Translations under genes and position numbers: made by a program
In this document: piece by piece, positions 32,820-44,545 of the stretch
Position numbering within the stretch: the first letter of the stretch is position 1
Layout: every line of letters begins with the position of its first letter
DNA from: Aradus depressus
Lineage: Eukaryota > Arthropoda > Insecta > Hemiptera > Aradidae
DNA: 64,000 nt
Reading direction: 5' to 3'
Assembly: GCA_963662175.1 (NCBI GenBank)
Contig: OY759215.1
Location: 12,761,079 to 12,825,078, forward strand
The notes under the pieces: generated by a model
The model's input: the letters and a program-made list of their open reading frames with translations, nothing else
Told to the model about the DNA's origin: nothing
The model's database searches: none

Positions 32820-33240
32820 AAAGTCGATGTTGAGTTTTCTTTGGCTTTTCATTGTTTTCAGCAAAAGTGAAAAAGGGGATTAGAAGGTCAGCTTAACTCA
32901 AAAACCCTTATGAATGCAGATGTAGTGAATATCGACACGAAATTTTATATGTAAATCCAAACCCCATAGGACGGCATCTATCAATTTTCTTACTGAGGGA
33001 AGGGGGGCAGTGGAGGGGGGGTTCTACAATTTCCAAAATACTGCCAATGTAATGGGTGTATCGACTCCCAATTTTCATGTGGATCTAAGACCCAATAAGA
33101 ACAACTGTTGAATTTCAACGAGATTGCCCGAAGGGAAGGAGGGTTGAATCAAAACCTCTAAGAACTACTGATGTTATGCATGTATCAACATGAAATTTTT
33201 ATGAGGATTCAGAAGTCCCACAATTACTTGCAAAAACTTA
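32820..33240. repeat. Dispersed tandem-unit repeat, about three units
   Basis: Units of about 130 bp share GAATATCGACACGAAATTTT / GTGTATCGACTCCCAATTTT / ATGTATCAACATGAAATTTT and a G-rich run. Related to the copies at 7140, 23925 and 46735. It ends about 230 bp before the PSMD13 start codon. Confidence 0.7.
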
Positions 33241-33468
33241 GTTAATTCATGCTGGGGAGATACATTGCCGGTGGTTCACCGACGACTATTTTTTTTCGAA
33301 ATACAAAGTATATGATATGGGTTGTGAAAAGTTCGATAAGCTGATATGCACAATGAAATATATCACTAATCGATAGTAAATACTTTCGACAGAGACGTTT
33401 TTTGATCGATTGTATGTTATTCATTTCGTGTGTTTCGAATTTGCAAGTAAGGGTATTTTACTGTAATA

Positions 33469-36400
33469 ATGGCTTCACCAAAAGATGTTAACACTTATTT
33501 AGCCAATAAGAAGAATTCTTCTCCAAAAGAATTAGCTGCAGATTGGGCATTACTTGAAGAATATCATACAAAAAAGTTTGTGGCTTTATTATATTCATTT
33601 TCCATAATGCAAGGTTATTTGGATGTTATATTCATTTATAACTTTTTTTTTTAGGTTGTGGCATCAGTTAACTATAAAATTAACAGAATTTGTTAAAAAT
33701 GAACACCTTCAAAAGGGGACTGAGTTGATCGACCTTTACAATAACTTCATTCAAGGATTTGAAAATAGGTAATGACTTGAATATTTGAGTGCCTGTAAAT
33801 TAAGAGGAGCAGAGATGCTCTATTGAATGGATTATTTGTACAGAAAACGGAGTCCTCAATTATTGTAGTAAATTATGTAAATTTTCCGTTTTTATGATAA
33901 CAGTACCTAAGAACATAATTAAATAACAAAAATAACCTCTGTTTCTCTTCTTGCGACGTGCAGTAAGGTCACAACACTAATCTAATTATAATGAACATTT
34001 TCCTTTCTGTGGAGTATCTGGTTTCTAATTGTTTACCTTTGAGGGCATACGAATACGACGGGGGAAGATCGGGAGAGCACGATGGACGGAGCTAATTGAC
34101 TCGGCTTCAGCAATTTCAATTTCGTAGCGCTATTCCAAAGGTATGTGGGTCCTGTTCAGCTTCAGTTCCTTGTGCCTGGAACTGTTCTTTTTAGACTTCT
34201 CTGACATTCATCTAATCTCCCAGAGGTGTTTACTTCTTTCCGACGATAATTCACTTTTCTTCTTAAGCTCACAATTAATTCATTCGTATTGAACAATTGA
34301 TTGTGACTTGAAAGTTGAACCAAAGTATGGTTGGAACCAGAGTGGATCTGTGGAAGATTTGCTGAAAATATGGAAACTGTCATGAAACTCACTCGAAGCT
34401 GTATATGAAGCTCAGCTTTCCTTCTGATTTGAATTTGCCGTTACTAAAGCTCTCAGTTCATCGTCGTCCACCCGAGACTCGTCCTTCACTTTGGGGGGAG
34501 GGGGGAAGAAAAGGATGTTCATTGTTTGAGAAAAATTACAACTTCTTAAAATACTCCCATAAACTATAAGTCAGAGCTATGGCGTAAATGTTCGAATCAC
34601 GAGTTCTTGAGATAACATGATATGATCAGAAATGGATATTTCATAATATTGGGCTCCCCTAGACTGAAACCCAATAACGGAACCTTATGGCTAGCTGTAT
34701 GTGTCTGTTTGTCCTTCTGTCTGGAGACCAGACCATTTGAGCTGGAAAGTTGTTCTTTCTGAGATATTCAGAACAGAAACGGCATCAGCTGAATGTTTCC
34801 TCTCACATGGGGGTGAAAATTAGGGGGACTCCTAAACATTTTTTTAAAGAACCAAGTAGGAACCAAATTGACTGCTTAGATATTTATATATATTTTTTTC
34901 AGATGTAACATAAGTATCTTTTTTATGTCAATTTTTTTAATCCAAGCATGAATTTGTAGGATTGAAAAAAATGTACTAAGTTGGGAGGGTAAATGAAGGG
35001 CATTGACCATTTTTTTATGATTATGGTCACGTGGGATATCAATCGAAATGTAATGAACAATAAAATCTAAACGTATTTTTTGTTTATGTTTAGCTTTTGA
35101 AATGGCGGCATAAGAGAGAGGAATGCGTGTACTGTCCTCCCTCCACGAACAATTTTGATGATAAAAATCTTTAAAAAATCCTGTGTATTGTCTCAGAATT
35201 GTTCTACATCAAATCACAACAATACTTTTGGAAGGAAAGGAATAATTATTTCTAACATTCTCTTTGATTTCAAGAAGTCCCCATTAATGGGAAATGCATA
35301 TTATTCCATTCAGTATTCTTTTAAATGTATACTAAGTTAAAATTCATAATAATGTTTTATGTAAACATGGACTTGTAGGTACCTCAAATTCTTAGGTGCT
35401 AAGAGGCAGGCATGAACAATTGGATTATTTAAGAAGTCTATTGTTTTTTTGAGAGGTGACACGACACATTATAGGTCCTTAAATCCTGGAAATTATCAAT
35501 ATATTCCTAAATTCAAATAGTTCAAATATCGACAGAAAAAAATGAAACCTACGAAACCTTTTAATATTTTGTAATATTATCGTGTATTAAGACTGGTTTG
35601 GTTATTGTTTAATTTTAGAATTAATCCACTGGCACTAGTTGAGATGGTATCCCATATAACTCCTCAGTTCGCTGTACCAAAAGATGCTCTCACTTTCTTG
35701 CAGTCTATTGAAGGCAAGGTTAAAAGCAATTCCGAAGCTTTTGCTTTAGCCAAGGTTTTACAAGGAAATATCCTTCTTCATTCGAACGATCAGGAAGAAA
35801 CTAAAGTATGTAATTGTATTTTTTGTTTTTTTTATCTAATGCACTAATTGTAATATTTATTGTACTTTTATGAATGTGTGTTGTTCCAGCGCATTATTGA
35901 TGAGGTTGAGAAGATAGTTGATGACGCTGATGGAATCACGTCAGTTCATGGCAGATATTATTTACTAGCTAGCAGTTATTATCGTCAGAAAGGTCTTCAT
36001 GCCGACTACTATAGATCAGCACTCAGGTATATTGACACCCCAGCTCTCTCTACTGTTTTTCTAACTGAATCAAATGGTCTTCATTTATTTTAATTATTTT
36101 GTTTAATTTTTTTTTTTAGATATTTGGGTTGCATTGAACTCTCAAGTCTTAGCGTTACCGAGCAAGTACATCATGCATTTTTTCTTGGCCTTGCTGCATT
36201 ATTGGGGGAAGGTGTTTACAACTTAGGTGAACTGGTAAGTGTACGGCGACTTAACGAGTTAAATTAATATATTTCCGTTTTACATAATAAAAGTTTACAT
36301 AAATAAATACATTTATTTCCGTTAAATCAATACATGGTAATAGGATACGTCAAAAGAATTTATACATTAAGATAGCTTATAAATTAGATTTATAATTACT

Positions 36401-39400
36401 TGAGTCTAACACGCGTATGATTAGTAGTAATAACAAAACTATTAAGAAAAGTAAAATTAAATTAATAAAAACTGAATAAATAAATACTTAAAAATATATG
36501 AGTATGAAAAAAAAATTAATACATAGATACATTTATAATAAGTACATTTTTCGATTTAATATATATATATTTTTTTTTCGTGGCCTTATGTATTATGCAT
36601 ATTAGCCATGACTCGTATAACGTGTTACCTAGTTACGACATCCATGGCCCCGGGAAGGAGTTTTATCTACGAAATACGACGGAATTCGAACCGTGTAATG
36701 ACAAATAAGTTTCCTCTCAGCAAAATACATAATAAAAAGTAAAGAAAAAACGTCTGTTTAAAAAAAATATATTTTGTCTATTTCACAAGTATATATAACA
36801 TGGGAGTACTTTCAGTATTGCTACCATCTTCCACTACTATTTGTTAAGTCGTGGCTGAAGATGGTAGCAATACCGAAAGTACTCCCATGTTATATATATT
36901 TGTGAAATAGACAACATTTTCTTTACTTTTTATTAAGTGTTTCACAACATCTCTGCAAAAAATGTTAAGTATCAAGATACATAATGTTAACAATTAGCTG
37001 AACATTGAAGATGCGTTAGACTACATTAATGAAGGCTCCGTGTTTGTATAACTAAAATCCTTAAGGCCCAAACATCGATTGATGGTAGATGTACATGCGA
37101 GGATGCGTTCTGCAATTAATTGGCATATTTTATTATTATTACTTTTTTGGTTGTGTAAGGAGATTCTTAATTCATATGTAGTATATTATTACTGCATGAC
37201 TTCTCCCACTTATTTTTTGTCTTTTCAAAAAAATAGCAATTACAGGAAGCTCTCCCATCATCATGAATTCTTTATGTTAACTATTCCTTCTGTCAATCAG
37301 AATCTTCCTTTTACAGAACATATTTATTGAGTCAACTTTCATAAATCGTCTCAATAAATAAGTTCTATAAAAGGAAGATTCTGATTGACAGAGGAATAGT
37401 TAACCTAAAGAACACAGTTATTATAGACACTGATGATGAGAGTGCTTCCCGAAACGTTTGTAATTGCTATTTTTTGAGAAGGTAAAAAATAAATGGAAGA
37501 AGTGATGCCATAATAATATATTTTTATTATTATTTTTAATTAAAAAGATCTAAAAAGGACCGGCGTGGCCTTATGCCCCGAAGAGAGTACTCTTACGTCG
37601 AATTTGTATCCAAAAGATTTCATAGAATTTGCTTGGGGTGGCCAATCTTAGTTCATATTTAAATTTATTAAATTTCTTTAATTTGTGTTACGAATACAGC
37701 TTTTATTTGAATTGTAACAGCTGTAACATTTTCCAATTGAATTGTTTTGGTCCTTATTCAGCTTGCTCATCCAGTGCTGGACAGTCTGAAAGGCACCTCC
37801 AATGCCTGGCTAATTGATCTTCTTTCTGCATTCAACTCGGGAGATATTGCCAAATTTGAATTAATGAAAGCCAAATGGAGCGAGGTTCCTGACCTGCAGA
37901 CCCAAGAGATCAAATTGAGACAGAAAATATCTCTTCTTTGTTTGATGGAGGTACTTAAATTTTGTGTTTTGTATTTAGTTTTATCCTACTGTCTAACACA
38001 AATGAGGAGAGTAAGACCCCTCATTGGCCCAGCCACGCTTATGCCGTGCTTTTGTACTGACTGAAGTCTGATACCTCAGGGTTACTTGCACCAAAATAAT
38101 TATTATAAAACTGTATTTAAATAGCAGACTGGATCTTAAGGATGAAAATGGCGCAATGACGGGGCTGGTTGCTACTTTCATATGAAAAACATTTGCACAT
38201 GTATCATCACAAATCCTCTGTGTAGGAATTGTCTGGAGAAAAATTGAGACTCCGGTCCTCAGCCAGTATAGGACTCTACAAAGTAAAGAAGTTTTACGAC
38301 TTCGTGTCTGCTATAACAAAATCGAGGGAAGTTATAGAAGGAACCTGTAGCATAATCCGACTTCAAGATACAGGACAACTGTAGAGTTCTATAATAGGCT
38401 TATTTTGGCCGTCGCATCACCAGCCTCCATTTCGAAAAAAGTCAATTTTTTATTAAGTAAATTGAAGGGTAAATTAATTGCAAAACAATTATGAAAACAA
38501 AATATTTTGTTAATTCATTGTAAGCTCTATAATATCAAAAATCGTATGCATCACGTTTTTGAGACAGTCTTTAGCAATGAAAATTATAATTTCTTATGAG
38601 AAGGTTAGGAGATTATGTCTCCTTCATCTTCCACAGGTTTAACAAATATTCGTCGAATAATAATATCGATAATTTGTGTCACTAGTCAGAATTGTCTGGT
38701 AACTTAATATTGAGTACATTTTGTTTCATCCGTACAAAATATAATCTAATTGATTTTCTAATTTTTAACACTTGTATACTTTAAGTGAAAGTTTATTCGA
38801 AATCAATCGAACCCCCTCTAAATTCTTGCTCAATTAATGCTCCTTTCTAATTCTAAAAACAGTTATATATATATATATATATTTTTTTTTTTATTATTTT
38901 TTTTTTTTTCAATGAATGATTTGTATGTTTAGATGACGTTCAAACGAGCCTCGAACAAGCGGGACCTAACATTTAGTGAGATCTCGCAGGCGACCAGACT
39001 TCCGATAGACGAGGTGGAACTGCTGGTAATGAAGGCACTGGCTCAGGGTCTGGTGAAGGGAGCCATCGATCAGGTGGGACAGACGGTGCACATGACCTGG
39101 CTCAAACCGAGGGTCCTCAACAGGCAACAGGTAAGTCTCATTGTAAACTATGGAGTTTGTTTTAAAAGATTTATATTTTTTTATTTAAGTCAACTTAGGA
39201 AAGAAACTGCCATAATATTCATTTTCACACGATTTGATAGCGTCTTACTTTATAGTTACTTAGTTATTGTGACTTATGCCCAGGCTTTAGCAACAAGGTC
39301 ATATCGCCTACTATCAAAGCGACGAAAGAGCGCTCTGGTCCTAAATTTTGCCTACCCTACATTTTTATCCACCGTAAGGAAGGGTCTCTAAGTACCTGAC

Positions 39401-41559
39401 ATCGTATTGGCTCGGGACCATCGCTTAACGTCCCATCCGAAGGACGGCTCAAGGTTTTATCACCTCCCAGAAAAAAAACCTAAAGGCCTCGGCCGGGTTT
39501 CGAACCCGCGATCTTGAGCTCAGTAAGCAAGCACGCTACCTCTGAGCTACCGGCGCCTTCCTTACTTTATATATTCAGGTTGTATCAGAGCAAAGTGATC
39601 ATTTTCCATATGTTTTAAACGAGTGATTGCATCAATATGGTCCAACCACCACTATCTGACATTTTTGACAACCATCCATAAAAACGACTTATTTTCGGGA
39701 ATGGGGTTGGGCCCCTCAAATTTTCTGAAAGTCGCCATATGATACATCCTTGGAACGTTTATTTCAAGGGGCCTTAGTGGGGTTTCACACCAAAGCCGGG
39801 CCGAGCCGAGCCGCGCCGGGCGGAAAACGCTTGAGCGCTAGATACGCAGGGTTTAGATGGGAGTATTCAAACCAAGGCCGGGCCGGGCCGAGCGGTTTTG
39901 AGCAGTACTACCTCCCGCCAATTCGAGCGTTTTCTGCCAAGCCGTTTTTTTCCGTCATTCAGTCTAGTTCGGTGTTTCAGCCCAGTGAGTTACACCATAT
40001 TGCGCAATATATTGTTTTTTTATTGTTTCAAGTGGTTTTTGTTTTTTAAATTTTTTAATATTATAATGAGTGTTGACATAGAAATATTAATTAGTTCGAT
40101 TCAAGAAAGAATCGCCTTCTTTCTCCCACACATTCATCATCAAGTGATGAACTACCCAATAACATCATCATCATCAAAGTTGATGACATTATTTTGCACC
40201 ACGTTTCAACTGAGACTAAATAGGAAAGAAGCACCTCTCACTACAAGGCTAGAAAACCTACTGAGAGCAAATCGGCTTCCGTGCGAACTCAGGCAGATTC
40301 CGCTCGGCTCGGCTTCGCATCGCCCGGCCCGGCACGGCTCGGCTTTGGTGTGTAAGGGCCCTTAGGGCCAGTAGTTTACTATATTTGTGCAATAGGGCTG
40401 GTGAGAGTGAGAACTTTTATAACAGCGATGTTTAACTTAACACCATCTTGATATAATAATGTTTTTTTGAAGAATTTTTAACATCTTATTAAATTGGAGA
40501 TTTTAAAGTTAAGTTTTCGTGGAACGGTGAGGCATTATGATGTAATTTACTACATTTATTGCCCTCCCTCCCCGCCCCCCCTCACCCGCCGGTTCATTGA
40601 AGATCTTGAATGAAAGAAATTTGTCCCATGTCGATCAACAATTACTATTTTTAAAATGCCTTAAAATAAGCATTCTTTCCTTAAAGCTGATAATAATATG
40701 TAGTGGTTTAAATCATTTTCACGAATTTATCTATAGAAATAACTAAGGATACAAATGACTTCAAAATCGCTGAATAGAGGGAGATTTAGATACAGATGAG
40801 ATCACAATTTGTCAGAAAAAGATATAAATAAATAAAACAAACTTATTTTTGAAATATTGTCTATTCCACTAAAGATATATATACATATATAACTACCGGT
40901 TTCGGCTTTATACCATCGTCAGGTCTAGTTATGTTCATAACTAGACCTGACGATGGTATAAAGCCGAAACCGGTAGTTATATATGTATATATATCTTTAG
41001 TGGAATAGACAATATTTCAAAAATAAGTTTGTTTTATTTATTTATTACAAGTTTCCACAATATGTCCGCGTTTCTCAACTTAGAAGTTAGAAAAAGATAT
41101 TTCATGTTTTCTCTGTTACTCTTGAAAACATTACTGAATAAATCAGAAAGACATTTTAATATTTTTCGTTCCGTACTTTTTTTGCTAGAGTTATGGTTAG
41201 TTACGGACATAAATATCATTTTCTAGTTGCGAAAAACGGAGGGGAATAAGCTGGTATTCTTTGTCCGGGTAGGGCACTCGGGTTCCTGGTAAGGTAATAT
41301 ACATGCCAAGCAGCGTCGAGTGACCTACTAGTGAATAACAGAGCAATGAGGGATGAGTTGAACAGTGTATTATGTTATTATGCTCCTTATTTACAATTAT
41401 TATTTGGCTACAAATATTGCTTTCTCTTTCATGTATTATTATATATAATTTTTTTTTTAGATTTCCTCAATGGTGGACCGACTGAACGTGTGGTGTAAAG
41501 AAGTCCATGAGATGGAAAACCTCCTCGAAGATAAAGGACAAGATTTTCTAACACTTTAA
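33469..41559 (+). CDS. Rpn9: 26S proteasome non-ATPase regulatory subunit 13 (Rpn9)
   Basis: Eight exons: 33469-33575, 33655-33768, 35619-35805, 35890-36026, 36120-36234, 37762-37950, 38933-39130 and 41461-41559. All junctions are GT-AG and the phases agree. The product is 381 aa, close to the roughly 376 aa of animal PSMD13. It is a structural subunit of the proteasome lid in cytosol and nucleus. The N-terminal two thirds are alpha-helical repeats ([35 protein letters not shown]). The C-terminal PCI domain covers about residues 170-340 and includes [28 protein letters not shown] and [18 protein letters not shown], the winged-helix part. The last helix, [19 protein letters not shown], is where lid subunits bundle. 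ATG 33469 is the first in frame, and [11 protein letters not shown] resembles the family start. Introns 5 and 7 carry fold-back repeats, a SINE and a TIR element. An ATTAAA at 41645-41650 may serve polyadenylation. Confidence 0.96.
36740..36950. repeat. Fold-back repeat, hammerhead family B
   Basis: A palindrome matching the 26288-26525 element (TATTTTGTCTATTTCACAAG, GGGAGTACTTTCAGTATTGC and complement) with a shorter, deleted left centre. In PSMD13 intron 5. Confidence 0.9.
36851..36888 (+). ncRNA. Hammerhead-ribozyme-like core, family B
   Basis: Identical in layout and sequence to the 26425-26462 core: GTGG, CTGAAGA, T, GGTA-GCAA-TACC, GAA, AGTACT, C, CCAT. The left arm has lost part of the core. 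Confidence 0.5.
37140..37530. repeat. Fold-back repeat, hammerhead family C
   Basis: The left arm (GCAATTACAGGAAGCTCTCC, GTTAACTATTCCTTCTGTCA) is complementary to the right arm (CTGATTGACAGAGGAATAGT, GTTTGTAATTGC), centred near 37345. The left arm lacks the CGAAACGTTT piece. In PSMD13 intron 5. Confidence 0.85.
37430..37466 (+). ncRNA. Hammerhead-ribozyme-like core, family C
   Basis: CTGATGA (37430-37436), T, GAGAG-TGC-TTCCC, GAAAC-GTTT-GTA. Same motif as 9885-9927 with one mismatch in stem II; stem I is not convincing. Confidence 0.35.
39255..39560 (-). mobile_element. SINE family 1 copy with 11-bp target duplication
   Basis: A minus-strand SINE with B box GGTTTCGAACCCGCG (seen on the plus strand) and head GGCGCCGGTAGCTC. 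It is flanked by CTTACTTTATA at 39244-39254 and 39561-39571. In PSMD13 intron 7. Confidence 0.93.
39777..40361. mobile_element. Non-autonomous TIR element, GC-rich ends
   Basis: Inverted ends share CACACCAAAGCCG followed by GGCCGAGCC-like repeats; the outermost bases differ slightly (GTGGGGTTT versus GGGCCCTTA). The flanks are TTA on both sides (39774-39776, 40362-40364), as for PIF/Harbinger. A second internal TIR-like copy lies at about 39860-39900. No transposase. In PSMD13 intron 7. Confidence 0.8.
40830..41042. repeat. Large perfect palindrome, hammerhead family A
   Basis: Arms of about 100 bp are almost identical in reverse complement (AAATATTGTCTATTCCAC, ACTACCGGTTTCGGCTTTAT, ACCATCGTCAGGTCTAGTTA), with a centre of a few bases near 40934. 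The 3' flank (ACAAGTTTCCACAATATGTC) recurs beside the 3763-3864 element. In PSMD13 intron 7. Confidence 0.95.
40944..40978 (+). ncRNA. Hammerhead-ribozyme-like core, family A (both arms)
   Basis: GAC, CTGACGA (40947-40953), T, stem II GGT/GCC with an ATAAA loop, GAA, palindromic stem III ACCGGT, A, then GTT pairing with GAC. The same core lies on the minus strand at about 40891-40926. An alternative longer stem I, ATAACTA with TAGTTAT, is also possible. Confidence 0.5.
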
Positions 41560-41644
41560 ATAATTATTTATGTATATATATTTATATTGTTTTTTCTATG
41601 CGTACTGAATTCAGATATTGTATTTTTCTTAATATTTGTTCTTG

Positions 41645-41650
41645 ATTAAA
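41645..41650 (+). terminator. Possible polyadenylation signal of PSMD13
   Basis: ATTAAA about 85 nt after the stop codon, followed by T-rich sequence. Confidence 0.4.
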
Positions 41651-41934
41651 TTTTCCTTTTTACATCATATTGTTTTTCTTATTTGAATATGGTTCCCATA
41701 TACTTTCTTGAGTATTTACTAGAGTAGCTGTCTGAGGTAGGACAAATTATTTGCACAACACGTTAGTATTGTTTCTGTATTAGTTCTTTGAAAATTGAAT
41801 GGCTCAAGAATTCATCTTTAGTGCGGAATCCGACCCGCTGCTTGCAGTGATTAAGTATATAGGAATGGAAGACATTGATGAATAATGTTCGAATGCGTTT
41901 TTGCATTCTGTGTCGATGCACTGGAAAAACTAAT

Positions 41935-42095
41935 AAAAGCAAAAAACATGTTTAAAATTGATATTGACTAATTCCACAATATATAATAGTGTACCAGTTT
42001 CGATTTAGAGTTCAACACCTAATGCTGACGATGACGTAAGTTGAAACCGGCAGACAAATGTATATATTTTTGGTGGATTTAGACAATATGAATTT
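41935..42095. repeat. Decayed hammerhead-type inverted repeat
   Basis: The left, inverted part has GACTAATTCCACAATATA and GTACCAGTTTCGATTT; the right part has CTGACGA at 42025-42031, TGACGTAAGTTGAAACCGGC and a GTGGATTTAGACAATATG end. Stem II in the right copy is GAC-GTAA-GTT, a changed but still pairing version of GGC-GTAA-GCC. Confidence 0.7.
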
Positions 42096-43439
42096 ATTTG
42101 TAATTGATGAATATCTAGTATATATATTTTTTTAATGTATAATTTTACACCTAAGATTTGCATTACATTTTTTACGACCGAAATTAAGTTATTCTGATGT
42201 CTACTCAAATAGTGAGAAAATTCTATTTACTTAATGATAAGACTAACGCTAAAAACGCTATTAGTTTTCTTTTATTGCTTGCTATTGTGAGTCTGGCGCC
42301 CCCACGAAAGTAAAAAAAAATTTAAAGAAAATGATGTAATCATAGAATATATGTATTCACAATGATTAGTAGGTACGAACAATATTGTCAAATAAAAACA
42401 GTAATAACAAGAGGAAAAAAAAGTTATAAATTTTAAAAAACCTTTATATTTTTTCAATTATACATACATTTACCTACCTATATAATGTAAAATACGTAAA
42501 ACTTTTATTTACAGTAAACAATATCTACATTTTATAGTCGTAATAGAATAATAATACAAAACTGAACACTTACTTCATAGGATCTAAAGACAGAGATTTT
42601 TTGTATAATTTGTAATTCCTCTCCATTAAACTGTTTTTAAAACTATTTTTCAATGTGAAATAAAATCGGTCACGTACCTCAGCAGTACAGCGACACACTT
42701 GCCACAGCACATCATCACGATCACTAGTGACAAATATTGTCGTTGTGAATATGTAAATAAATAAATATTAATTATTAAAAAATGTGAAATAGGACGTAAA
42801 TGGGTTGGGTTATTCAGGGTGCTATCTGTGTATTATGTAGTTCAGATTTTGAAAAAGTTATTATTAATGATTCTGTATACTGATTCATTCTTACTTTGAA
42901 TAGTTTTAAAATCATTAATTACAAAAATTATGTTATTTTCTACAAAATAAGCGATATAATACTGCGTACAAGTCTGATGTAACGGTGTTTTGGGCGATTT
43001 TTGTTTAAAAAAAAAGCCTAGAGTCCGGAATGAAGTACTTGTCAAATGATATACTTACGTGGTATAAATGATAAAATTCCTGAAACCTCTCAAATATTCT
43101 TTTTTTTTTCTACAGAAAAGAAAAAATAAATAATAAAAACTGGCAATTAGAAGAAACTGAAAAGTGGAGTTTTCTTTAAACGTCACAATATCTGGAAACC
43201 TACTTCTCTGACTTGACAACTTTTATTCTGTGACCATAGAAGTAAAAAAAAAAAAAAAACTGGATTGTCTTTTCGATATGATCCGTTCATTACAATTAAT
43301 TTAAGCCCTGTTTGTTTTCTTTTCTGTATAAACATCAATTTTAAATAATTACATTTTTGCCGTAGGAACTTGAAATGAAAAAATACATGGATTGCTCCCA
43401 GATCCATCCTTTCTTTGACTTTCCATAAAAGAAATGATA

Positions 43440-43612
43440 CTTAACATTTTCGCAGAGATATTGCGAAACACTTAAGAAAAAATATAAAGAAAACGAACGT
43501 TTTTTAAACTGTAATACTGAGTATTTGTTTAAGTCGTGGCTGAAGATGGTAGCAATACCGAAAGTACTCCCTATATTTTATGTATATTGTGAAATAGACA
43601 ATATGAAATAAC
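43440..43612 (+). repeat. Hammerhead-type repeat, family B, single arm
   Basis: Contains GAGATATTGCGAAACACTTA-like flank, the core at 43536-43573 (GTGG, CTGAAGA, T, GGTAGCAATACC, GAAAGTACTC) and the GTGAAATAGACAATAT end. The inverted partner is missing. Confidence 0.8.
43536..43573 (+). ncRNA. Hammerhead-ribozyme-like core, family B
   Basis: Same core as 26425-26462. The 3' strand reads CCTA instead of CCAT, leaving a two-base-pair stem I. Confidence 0.4.
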
Positions 43613-44499
43613 ATTAGTTCTTCATTATATTTTTTAATAAAAGAAATAATTTCTGAAAATTAATTATTCTTGTATGTCTAATAAAATCGTCCTTTAAAGC
43701 AAAATATCATAAAACCATCTTAATAAAATGTTCACAATAATAAACTCGCTTGAAAAAGCGTCATTTTTTCTCTTTAATTTTCGAGCTAGGTTTTTTTCCA
43801 TAAACTGCAATATTCCAAATCACCCATTTTTCATATTTTTCTGACTGCTGCAGTCGCGAATGTTTCGGGAGTCCTGTATTGTTTAATACCGGACTTGCGA
43901 AGGTAAAGTGAAGTGTTGTCAAGTTGAAAAAAAAAGAGACCTTTAAAATATATCAATTCTTCGGAGTCCTTAACAAAAAAATTGATTCATCAATTAATTA
44001 AATAAATAAAAAGTGAAATAACACGTCAGTTAAGCTTCAAATATTTCACTTTCGGATATAGTTAAAATAAAATAATTCATTCTGTCTACGTTGATTGTCT
44101 AATATTAATTCTAATTTTGATTTCATGATTTTCGTTTCCTTTTCAATAACATTTCTTTCAAAGTGTATGATATTTTCTTTTCGAATAATCAATAATTTAC
44201 TTCGATTCATTCTTCACTTTATAGGCAAAACCGATGGGGAATTTAAAAAAGCGAAACAGAACAACAAATAATACTTTTTAATGGAGAACATTTCGTTTTA
44301 TAATGGATTTCTCGATATGAAGTGAAATCTTCCATACAATAGTAGCCATTCTGCAAAAATAAAAATATGTATGTCTCCTTCCTAACACGAAATTTCACAG
44401 TACCTCCTTTTTTTTATATTCAGAGGGCAGTAAAAAATATGGACTCAATAAAATGTATCGCAACTCTCAATAGTTATTGCAGACAACATGCATACTTTT

Positions 44500-44545
44500 G
44501 TATTAAGTTGTTAAATCTGAAGTTTCAGATTTAACAACTTAATAC
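44500..44545. repeat. Short perfect palindrome
   Basis: Arms GTATTAAGTTGTTAAATCTG plus AA and its complement, 22 bp each, with a 2-bp centre. Function unknown. Confidence 0.9.

Noticed and set aside
39750..40365. Frames of 99 and 155 aa
   Set aside because: They lie in the GC-rich TIR element in a PSMD13 intron; arginine/proline-rich translation of its terminal repeats, without a domain.
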